NCBI GenBank assembly: GCA_965371445.1 | Contig: CBDUYN010000016.1 | Location: forward strand, 1-64,000 | From: DASWIG01 sp965371445 | Lineage (GTDB): Bacteria; Acidobacteriota; Thermoanaerobaculia; Multivoradales; J023 | DNA: 64,000 bases | Direction of reading: 5' to 3' | Part shown: one piece after another, positions 52,646 to 61,000 of the stretch | How positions within the stretch are numbered: the stretch's first letter is position 1 | Layout of the letters: the number at the start of each line of letters is the position of its first letter | Translations under genes and position numbers: made by a program | The notes under the pieces: generated by a model | The model's input: the letters and a program-made list of their open reading frames with translations, nothing else | Told to the model about the DNA's origin: nothing | Databases searched by the model: none

Positions 52646-53977
52646 ATGGATTTCGCAACCAGGAAGAGACTCTACAACCGCTGCAAACCGGACGAGCCTC
52701 TGGGACCCGACGACGAGCGTAACGTCGCCGTCGACGAGCTGGGCGAAGAGCTGGATCTCGCCCGGGGCCAGAACTGGGTCGACGAGCTGGCGAACAAGAT
52801 CAGGCTCTCCAAGGGTCCGGTTTGTTTCTTCTTTACTGGTTTGCCCGGGACCGGCAAGTCAACGGAGCTGCTGCGCCTGGCAGATCGTCTTGCCAGCCCT
52901 GAAGACGCACGATTGTTGCCGGTTCTAGTCGATGCCGAAGAAACGCTCGATCTCGCCAACCCGATCAGCGTCTTCGACATCGTCATCTTCGCCCTCTACC
53001 ATACAGAGCGTCGCGTCCTGGAAGCGGAGGGAAAAGATCCGGAAAGCGCGCTCATGGAGGGCTATCTGAGCCGCATCGGTTACTGGCTGAAAGAAACAGC
53101 CGTCGAGCTGAGCTCTCTCCAGGTCGGCGCGAAGGGACCGGGCGGAGTCGCCGACGCGAAGGCAGTGCTGTCGATTAGTACGAACAAGTCGTTCCGTGAA
53201 AAGGCTCGCAGAAGAATCGGCGAGCATCTGAACACGTTTCTCGAGAACGCGCGCGCGGAAACCAGAAAATTTGTGGAGAGAGCTCGTCAGGCGGGCTATC
53301 CCGACATCCTGTTGATCTTTGACTCTCTTGAAAAGCTACGGGGCACAAGCGACAATTGGGAGGAAGTCCTGGCGAGCGCCGAAAAAATATTCGCCGGCGG
53401 CGCGCCTTACCTGCAGTTGCCTGTGCACCTGGTCTATACCATTCCTCCGGCCTTGGCATGGCGACTCAACGTTAAATATTATTTTCTGCCTATGTTCAAG
53501 ATCCATACTTCCAAGGAATCTGCCGACACTCTGGATCCGGAGGGAGCAGGGTACCAGGCAGCCCTCCGACTCCTCGAAGCGCGGCTCGACGAGTCGGAGC
53601 TTCAAGACGTCTTCGGACCCTCTTTCCCACGGCGTGTCGAGAAGCTCATCGAGTGGTCCGGAGGCTATCCCCGCGATATCGTAGGTCTGCTCCAGGCATG
53701 CGTTGCCAAGGCACCGGTGTCCGAGAGAGCCTTCCACCGGATCCTGGCGCAGGCGGAGGACGACTACCGTCGGACGGTCCCCGAAGAAGCCCTGCCTTTG
53801 CTCGTTGACGTTCGTAGGGACAAGCATTTGCCGGTTAGCGACGAGAATCGCAAGATGGTGGACCTGATGCTGTCCAACAACGTCATTCTGCGCTACCAGA
53901 ACGACAACGAGTGGTTCAACCTACACCCGGCACTTCGCGATTGGGACCGGCTAAAAGGCGACGGCAAGGATGACTGA
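52646..53977 (+). CDS. P-loop ATPase (cluster ATPase 2)
   Basis: The 443-residue protein has the same MDFATRKRLYNRCKPDEPLG opening, an intact Walker A with K71 (FFTGLPGTGKSTELLRL), Walker B ILLIFDSLEKLRG, the LPVHLVYTIPPALAW strand and a WFNLHPALRDW C-terminus. These are hallmarks of the small P-loop family found four times in this window. It starts 12 bp after ATPase 1 and overlaps the next gene by 8 bp. Base composition is richer in A/T than the neighbours from ~52.8 kb. Function is unknown; a STAND-like signalling switch is my inference. Confidence 0.78.
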   Translation: MDFATRKRLYNRCKPDEPLGPDDERNVAVDELGEELDLARGQNWVDELANKIRLSKGPVCFFFTGLPGTGKSTELLRLADRLASPEDARLLPVLVDAEETLDLANPISVFDIVIFALYHTERRVLEAEGKDPESALMEGYLSRIGYWLKETAVELSSLQVGAKGPGGVADAKAVLSISTNKSFREKARRRIGEHLNTFLENARAETRKFVERARQAGYPDILLIFDSLEKLRGTSDNWEEVLASAEKIFAGGAPYLQLPVHLVYTIPPALAWRLNVKYYFLPMFKIHTSKESADTLDPEGAGYQAALRLLEARLDESELQDVFGPSFPRRVEKLIEWSGGYPRDIVGLLQACVAKAPVSERAFHRILAQAEDDYRRTVPEEALPLLVDVRRDKHLPVSDENRKMVDLMLSNNVILRYQNDNEWFNLHPALRDWDRLKGDGKDD

Positions 53978-56288
53978 GGTGACCGCGTCGAAGCTTTCGT
54001 TCGAGGAGGATCCCGATCCTTCTCCGTTGATTCGATCGCTGGCCCTTGCCGAAGGATTCCATTTCTACCTGCTGATTTGCAACTCCCCGACGGCGGCCGA
54101 GAGCGTGTTGTCACCGCTGCGGCTCTGGGTGGCGGGCGAGCGGCAGCGGCCGGTCGACCTGGTACGCCTCGATCCCTCTCCACGGGACATCTCCGAGAAA
54201 CGACCCTTGACGCGGGAAGACCTCGTCGAGGACGTCCTCGGGAGACTCTTTGAGATACCGTCCTCCGTCTGGAAAGGCGACCTGATCTACGCCATCGACG
54301 CGTCTCGGGCGCGCCCGCAGGACGACGACGCTTGGTCGTTTGTCTTTCAACGTCTCAACGAGCAGCGCAACCGGCTGGCGCGGCATCTGAGTCGGCCGCT
54401 GGTCCTCGTCCTACCGCCTCGCCTCGAGCAGCTTTTCGCGCATGCGGCTCCGGATTTCTGGTCGGTCCGCAGCCTGGTCACCCGTATCGCCGGCCCGACT
54501 CCCGCGCCACCTCCGGCGCATTCCGTGGAGCCACGAGAGGAGACCTGGGAGGAGGTCTCCTCAGAGAGCCTCTACGCCGGGGTCGAGGAAGCGCGTGCCT
54601 GGGTCGACGAGGTGTCGCGGCGTTCGAGCACCGGTCCCGACCTTGCGCTGGCGCGCGAGGCGCTCGCCGTCTGGCGGATTCGGCAGGCACGCTTCGAGCT
54701 TGCAAGCGGCCGTCTTGACGCGGCGACCCCGGCGGCCCAGGACGCGCTCGCCCTCCGCAGGGAGCTTCGGGCTCAAGAAGGTGACGACGAGAGCCGGAAG
54801 CAGGACCTTGCGGAAGCCCTGGAAACCCTTGCCGACGTCGACTATGGAAACGGCGAAGAGCACAGGGCCTTGGCGGGGCTGAGCGAAGCGCTTCTTCTGC
54901 GAGACGAATCCGTCCGCGGGGAACGACTGCTCGGGAGATTGGCCGAGCGACTGGGTGCCGAGGTCGAGGGAGCCGGCGGCGGCGACGAGCTCCGCCGTCT
55001 GCGGCTGGGTCCTGGCTTCCCGCTCAGCATCGACCACTGCCTCGTCCATCTGCCCCCGTCCGGACGCCCGGCGGCCGAAGTGTCGGCAGGGCTGCGGGCA
55101 CGGCCGGAGGCCCGCGACCAGGTCACCCTCGTCCTTGCCGGCGACCTCGCAATGCAGGACGCGCTCCATCGCGAGATCGCGTCCGAGCTTGCCGCGCTCC
55201 ACGTCGTGCCGTCGAGAGCCGATCTGACGGAGCTTCTGCTTTCCCCCGAACCGGCCGGCGTGCTGGCGCGCGTCATCGCTTCGCAGGTCCGGCGCATCCA
55301 CGTCTCGCCCTACCAGACCGGCGGCGGCGTCGACAAGGAGGCCACCTTCTTCGGACGCGACGAGCTTCTAAGCCACGTCGTGAGCCGGGAGCCGGCGAGC
55401 TACCTCGTCGTCGGCGGGCGCCAGCTCGGCAAGACGAGCTTCCTGCGTGCCGTCGAGCGTCGCTTGCGAGAGGATCCGAGGGTCGACGTCCGTTACCTGG
55501 TGCTGACCGTCGGCGATTTCGCTGGCGAGCTCGCCCGGTCTCTCGGCCTGCGGCGCGAAGCCGGTCTCAACGGCGTCGCCGAGCGCCTCGCCCAAAGCGA
55601 GAAGCGGATGCTTTTCCTCGTCGACGAAGCCGACGTCGCGGCGCGGGAGGGCCGGTCTCTCGGCGAGATCCGAGGCCTCTCCGAGCAGGGGCTTTGCCAC
55701 TTCGTCCTGGCCGGCTTCTGGGAGCTCTACGAGGCCGCCTTCTTCGACGAGAGACCGCTGCGCGACTTCGGTGAGACGGTTTGCATCGGGGGTCTCGAGG
55801 AGGACGCGTGCATCGCCCTCGCCACGGGTCCGATGGAGGTCCTGGGGCTCGGCTACGAAGCCGGCGCCGTCGGGCACCTGGTCGAGCGCACCGGACGGCG
55901 CGCCGACCTGATCGCCATCGCCTGCAACGAGGTCCTGAAAAATCTCGAGCCCCATGCCCGGTCCATCACGCTGGAAGACGTCGACAAGGCGCTTGAAAGT
56001 TGGCCGATTCAGAGCGCGCTTGAGGGTTGGCTCGTCCTCACCCGCGACGAGGACGACCGCCGTCTCGACCGCGCCCTGATCGATGCCACCGTGGGGAGCG
56101 ACAGCTTTACCCTGTCCGAGGCCCGGGAAGCTCTGGCGCGGCAGGGCCTCAACATCGACGAGGACCGCTTGGAACGTTCGGCGAAGCGCTTGGAGCTTGC
56201 CTGGATCGTCGGCACCGACGCTTCGTCCTACACCTACAGCGTTCCGCTCTTCGTCGATCGGCTACGGTCGCGGCCAGGGCCGGCTTGA
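53970..56288 (+). CDS. TPR-linked AAA/STAND-like ATPase with inactive N-terminal domain
   Basis: The 772-residue protein begins with a ~185-residue domain (FHFYLLICNSPTAAESVLSP, SVWKGDLIYAIDASRA, RPLVLVLPPRLEQLF) that looks like a P-loop fold without its loop. A TPR-like helical region (~190-330) follows. The AAA domain has K488 in VVGGRQLGKTSFLRAV, D552/E553 in MLFLVDEADV, and FVLAGFWELYEAAFFD. Its later motif LEPHARSITLEDVDKALESW and a winged-helix-like end are typical of this family. An 8-bp overlap with ATPase 2 shows coupling. It likely acts as a sensor/switch in the same complex. Confidence 0.78.
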   Translation: MTEVTASKLSFEEDPDPSPLIRSLALAEGFHFYLLICNSPTAAESVLSPLRLWVAGERQRPVDLVRLDPSPRDISEKRPLTREDLVEDVLGRLFEIPSSVWKGDLIYAIDASRARPQDDDAWSFVFQRLNEQRNRLARHLSRPLVLVLPPRLEQLFAHAAPDFWSVRSLVTRIAGPTPAPPPAHSVEPREETWEEVSSESLYAGVEEARAWVDEVSRRSSTGPDLALAREALAVWRIRQARFELASGRLDAATPAAQDALALRRELRAQEGDDESRKQDLAEALETLADVDYGNGEEHRALAGLSEALLLRDESVRGERLLGRLAERLGAEVEGAGGGDELRRLRLGPGFPLSIDHCLVHLPPSGRPAAEVSAGLRARPEARDQVTLVLAGDLAMQDALHREIASELAALHVVPSRADLTELLLSPEPAGVLARVIASQVRRIHVSPYQTGGGVDKEATFFGRDELLSHVVSREPASYLVVGGRQLGKTSFLRAVERRLREDPRVDVRYLVLTVGDFAGELARSLGLRREAGLNGVAERLAQSEKRMLFLVDEADVAAREGRSLGEIRGLSEQGLCHFVLAGFWELYEAAFFDERPLRDFGETVCIGGLEEDACIALATGPMEVLGLGYEAGAVGHLVERTGRRADLIAIACNEVLKNLEPHARSITLEDVDKALESWPIQSALEGWLVLTRDEDDRRLDRALIDATVGSDSFTLSEAREALARQGLNIDEDRLERSAKRLELAWIVGTDASSYTYSVPLFVDRLRSRPGPA

Positions 56289-56307
56289 GTCGCGGCGGCT
56301 TCGCCGT

Positions 56308-56426
56308 TCAAACGCCGAGCGGCTCGGTTGCCTCGGTCAGCGCGTCGAAGTACTCCGCGTAGACGAAGAGCCGGTTGCGACGCTTCCCCGTGACCTCCCG
56401 CACGATCCCGGACCTGGAGAGCCGAC
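56308..56426 (-). pseudogene. Remnant of a second fic 3' end
   Basis: From about 56323 to 56410 the sequence is nearly identical to the end of the intact fic gene (50145-50230). After a ~107-bp deletion it continues with 16 bp matching 50338-50354. Reading the minus strand gives the C-terminal DALTEATEP, but only part of the winged helix is present. It is a decayed copy. Confidence 0.8.
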
Positions 56427-56429
56427 TCA

Positions 56430-56622
56430 GATCCGTACTCTGGTCGGAGCCCTGGCGGTCCTCTCCGTCTTCCGGCCGGAGGCTTCCGGCTGGGAAAGGG
56501 CGTTGTGGTTCACCTCGGCGAACGGATGGCTGGAGGGAAAGCGTCCGGTCGATCTGCTCGACGCAGAGTCCGACGCCGTCGTCGAGGCCGCCAGGCGGGA
56601 GGCCGAGGAGCTCTTCTTCTAG
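56430..56622 (+). pseudogene. Remnant of an MbcA/ParS/Xre-type antitoxin
   Basis: The stretch ALAVLSVFRPEASGWERALW, then FTSANGWLEGKRPVDLLDAE, ends SDAVVEAARREAEELFF. It matches the toxin-binding domain (DUF2384 type) of MbcA/ParS antitoxins, including KRPVDLLD. No N-terminal DNA-binding part exists here. The upstream part of the open frame is other sequence (fic remnant). Confidence 0.65.
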
Positions 56623-56705
56623 CGGTCGCCTCGGTCAGTAGACGACACGGATCGAGCCTCCGAGACCGACGAGCCTTCGCTCTGCATTTCTGGTACCATG
56701 AAGCC

Positions 56706-58091
56706 ATGGCCAGAGAAGACGACCATCCCCCTGCCGGTGGACGTACCCCAGTAGACTTACCCACGCTCCAGCGGTGGCTTGACGCCTGCGACCCCCGGGC
56801 GCCCATCGAGAATCCGTGGAAGGATCCACACTACTTCAACCTCGACCAGGTAGAAGTCGATGGTGAGCGCGTCGCTCTCCGGGGAGACGACCACATCGAG
56901 CGCCTCTACGAGGCCGTCACTCGCAGCGGGGAGCAATCGTGCCAACTCTTTTCCGGTTTCAGCGGCACCGGCAAGAGCACCGAATTGCGGCGTCTCACCG
57001 GCCTTCTCAACGACGACGGCTACTCGGTAGTCATGGTCGACGTCGAAGATTATCACGACCTCAACCATGAGCTGGACATCGGAGACTTTCTGATCCTGCT
57101 CGCCGCCGCTTTCGGCGAAGCGGTCTCGAAGCGGCTCGGTAAAGAAGTCTTGAAAGAGAATTACTGGAAACGTCTTCACGATTTCTTCGCGCAGGACGTC
57201 GAGCTGAAAGAGATCAAGCTGCCTGCCGGGGTCGTGGACCTCAAGGTGGGGCTACGTCACCAGGAGCCGTTTTGGCTCAAGGCACGGAATGCTCTTAGAG
57301 GCTCTCTGGGCAAGCTTCGAGACCACAGTCACAGTTATATCGAGAAGTGTGTAACATCGCTGAAAGAAGCGGACGATCCTTCGCGGGGCGTCGTCTTCAT
57401 TCTAGACAGCCTTGAGAGGCTCACGTCCCCGACGGATTTTCGTGCGGTCACAGAGAGCGCCATTCGGGTCTTCACCCATTATTCAGCCTTCCTTCACCTT
57501 CCCGGTTGCCACGTGATCTATGCCATTCCGCCGTATGTGCAGCTGATCAGTCCCGGATTGAAGGATCGCTACGATCGGGCAAGTCTCGTCCTGCCGGCCA
57601 TCAAGGTGTTGGAACGTGGTGAAATCTTGAAACCCTATTCACCAGGTGTCGACGCCTTGATCGAGCTTCTTGACAAGCGCATTCCTGTAGAGAAAATCTT
57701 CGGACCAAACCGTGAGATCCTTCAGAAGCTCGTCGTTTACTCCGGTGGTCATGTTCGAACCCTGATCACATTTATCCGCGAGATCCTCTTCCGGCTAAAG
57801 CACCTGCCGGTCTCGGAGGAGGAGGTCGAGCGGGTAGCTCAGCCTTTCCGAGAGAACGCGGGAGTGGCGATCTGGCGGGAGAGCGTCCCCCTCCTCGAAC
57901 GTATCTTGCGCCAAGGGACGATTGAAGGTATCCGCGAGGAGGAATACCCTTTCCTCGCCCGTTTCATGGACAACTACGTCGTGCTTTGCTACCGCAACGG
58001 TGAAGGTTGGTACGAAGTCCATCCTCTTGCCCGCGACATCGTCCGCCGCCTCGCAGATGAGCAGAAGGCGGAGGAAAAGAGCGAGAAGTGA
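56706..58091 (+). CDS. P-loop ATPase (cluster ATPase 3)
   Basis: The 461-residue protein has K90 in LFSGFSGTGKSTELRRL, Walker B-like GVVFILDSLERLTS, the LPGCHVIYAIPPYVQ strand and the WYEVHPLARDIV tail. It is closest in build to the N-terminal domain of the Septu-like ATPase at 35.4 kb (LDACDPRAPIENPWKDPHYF opening; GFSGTGKS vs GFRGAGKT). The ATG at 56706 follows remnants of other genes. It ends 8 bp before the GTG of the giant protein. Base composition is A/T-richer than neighbours. Function is unknown; it may gate the phosphoesterase-NACHT protein. Confidence 0.8.
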   Translation: MAREDDHPPAGGRTPVDLPTLQRWLDACDPRAPIENPWKDPHYFNLDQVEVDGERVALRGDDHIERLYEAVTRSGEQSCQLFSGFSGTGKSTELRRLTGLLNDDGYSVVMVDVEDYHDLNHELDIGDFLILLAAAFGEAVSKRLGKEVLKENYWKRLHDFFAQDVELKEIKLPAGVVDLKVGLRHQEPFWLKARNALRGSLGKLRDHSHSYIEKCVTSLKEADDPSRGVVFILDSLERLTSPTDFRAVTESAIRVFTHYSAFLHLPGCHVIYAIPPYVQLISPGLKDRYDRASLVLPAIKVLERGEILKPYSPGVDALIELLDKRIPVEKIFGPNREILQKLVVYSGGHVRTLITFIREILFRLKHLPVSEEEVERVAQPFRENAGVAIWRESVPLLERILRQGTIEGIREEEYPFLARFMDNYVVLCYRNGEGWYEVHPLARDIVRRLADEQKAEEKSEK

Positions 58092-58099
58092 GGTGACAC

Positions 58100-61000
58100 G
58101 TGGGGTCCGCGGCTCTCAGTGCCGAGGGTGAGGCCGCTTTACAGCACCTCGCCGACGTCTACAAGCTGAGCTCGGTCTTCGAGCCCTGCCTCCTGATCTC
58201 GCCTCACGGAAGGACTCTCGACACCATCCGTCGCCGTCTTGCCGAGAAGATCGGGCCGTTCGAACGCTGGGAACCCGAGGGAGACCTCCCGGAGCGTGTC
58301 CGGCGGCTCTCCGAAGACGTGGGGGAGGTCCAGGAGCGACCGGTCGTCTGGCTGCAGCAGAGGAAGTTCGACCGCGGCCCCTGGCAGAGGGCTCTCGCCT
58401 CGCTGAATTCGCGACGTGAATTCTATCGCTCGAAAGCTCCCTGGACGTGGGTGCTGGCAGGTCCTCCCGATCTCGTGCCGCTGATCCACGAGTATGCGAT
58501 GCACGTCTTGACCGGTGTCGCGGTGCGGTTGAACGTCCTCACCGAAGCGACGACCCCTCTGCGCTGGCTCCACCTCTCGGACCTCCACTTCCGGGAGTCG
58601 GAGAGCTGGGATCGTCGGGCCGACCTTCAGGCCTTGCTGCGCCATGCAGAGGAGCTCAAGGAGCGTCGTCTGCGTCCGGACTTCCTTTTCGTCACGGGCG
58701 ACGTCGCCTGGTCCGGCCGAGACGGCGAGTACGAGCAGGCGGAGCATTTTCTTCACAAGCTCACCAAAAGTCTGGAGCTGGAGCCAAAGGAGAGCCTTTT
58801 TCTGGTTCCTGGCAACCACGACGTCGACCGCCGCGCCGTCGGTGTTGCTGAAAACCTGATCTTGAGAGGCCTGAAGAATCAGGACGACGTCAGAAACGTC
58901 CAAGGTGACGCCCAGACCATGGAGCTTCTTGGTCGGCGGCTCAACTCCTTCTATTCCTTTACCCGTCGTCTGCTGGGACCTGCACGCGGCTGGCGGCCTC
59001 AACAACCCTGGCGTGTCGACGTCCGCGAGGTCCACGGTGTCGAGACGGCAATCTTGCAGCTCAACTCGGCTTGGGCCTCCGGATCCTCGCCAAGACCTCT
59101 CCTCGGTGAAGCGCAATTGCAGCAAGCCCTCGACGAGGCCTCCGGTGCCTCTTTGAAGGTCGCCCTCGTCCATCACTCGCCGAGTGACCTGATGGGGATC
59201 GACCGCGAACCTGTGGAGCGCTTGTTCCAGGGACCGGAAGGGGTTCATTTTCTACTTCGCGGACACCTTGACAGCAGCCGTAGCGCCGCGGTCCGTACTC
59301 CCGCCCTGATCGAATTGTCCGCGGGTGCCGCCTATCAAGGAGAGGTCAGCCACCTTGTAACTCACCTCTTGACCGAGGTCGATCCGGCAGCGGGTGGAGG
59401 TCGTGTCCATTTCTTTCGCTACAGCTCTCGAGGGCGCGGATTCTGGGCTCTCGACACAACAACCCATGGAGACGCGCCGACAGGTGTCCGGAGGTTTGAG
59501 CTACCGTCCGAGCTGCGGCGCATGGCCGGAGTGTCCGCGACGTCAGCCGTCACAGAGGATCGACGCGATCCCGTCGTGGCTCGTTACCGGGCCGCCGCGG
59601 CGGCGGTACACGGCTCCATGCGTTTCGTGGGATTCCCCGACCACCGCCCAAGACCGAACGTCTCCGTCCCGGAGCTCTTCGTCCAGCTGCGCCTGCGGCC
59701 GCGTCGAGGAAGAATGGACGGCACGGACAACTGGACCCTCCGGGATCTCCTCCGTCATCTAAGGGATGCGGAGGACGTAGCCCGCGTCGTGGTGCTGGGG
59801 AGCGCCGGCAGCGGCAAGACAACTTTATGCCGGTTCTTGGTGACGGTGCTCGCTGGCGAAGCGGTGCGCGACGAATGGGACATCGACGACGACATCCTAC
59901 CCGTCTTCTTGCCCGTACGGGACTACATGCGTTACCGCAGAGGAACGGACGACCGTTCTTTCATCGGGTTTCTTGCCGAGCAGGCCAAGTCTCAGTTACA
60001 GGATTCGGTGAACGCGGAGCTCCTGGAACGGATGCTGGAGCGCGGCCGTTGCGTCTTTCTCTTCGACGGCCTTGACGAAGCCGGTTCGCCTGCCGAGCGA
60101 GAAGAGATCTGTGACCTCCTCGAGGCATTCTGCCGTGCTTATCCCCGAGTCTCGGTGCTGGCGACCAGCCGTTTCTTCGACGACTCTGAAGGAGGCGTCA
60201 GCGCATTCACCCACCTCGTGTTGAACCCCTTCGACGACGAGGACCTGCAAACGTTCATCCACCGTTGGTACAGCATCCAGGAGCCGGACGACCCGGTGTC
60301 CCGCGACCGCGGCGCCGCCAATCTTGGAGCGGCTCTCGCCGCGGCGCCATCGGTGCGCGAGCTGGCACGCCTGCCGTTGCTCGCGACACTCGTCGCGCTG
60401 GCTCATCGCTACGAAGCCCACCTTCCCGGAGAAAGGGCACGACTCTACGACCTTTGCGTCAAGACGCTCCTCGAGACGTGGCCTCTTGCCCGCGGAGTCG
60501 TGTTCAAAGAGCTCGACGCAGGAGTTCAGCGACTTTTGTTGGAACAGTTGGCCTATCATATGCTGTCGAAGCTGCAATATGGAGCTTCAGAAACCATCGT
60601 CGAAAAGACCGCGCTCGTCGACGTTTTTCTCGAGATGGCCCACGACCGGGTGGCGGACGCCGAGCCACAGCTTTTCGAGCGCTGGATCCTCTTCCTCGAG
60701 AACGCCGGCATCTTCCAGGAGAGAAGCCTGGACGCCTTCAGCTTCGCCGACCGTTCGATCTTGGAATATCTCGCCGCCCGCCGTTTGACGGATCAAGAAG
60801 ACGGACCCGAGATCATCGCCGAAAAGAATCGAGATCCCGCGTGGCACGAGGTATGCCTCCTTTCGGTGGGTATACGGGCGACCGATCGATTCTTCCTCGA
60901 TCGACTCTACCGGCTGCTCTCCGTGCAAGGTGGCTGGCCGTTCCTGCTCCGGTCCATGGCGGAAGAGGCTTCCTTCGACGAGTCGCTGCGAAGCGAGATT

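Noticed and set aside
58139..59248. 369-residue minus-strand ORF
   Set aside because: It is antisense to the phosphoesterase domain of the giant plus-strand frame, which carries all catalytic motifs.
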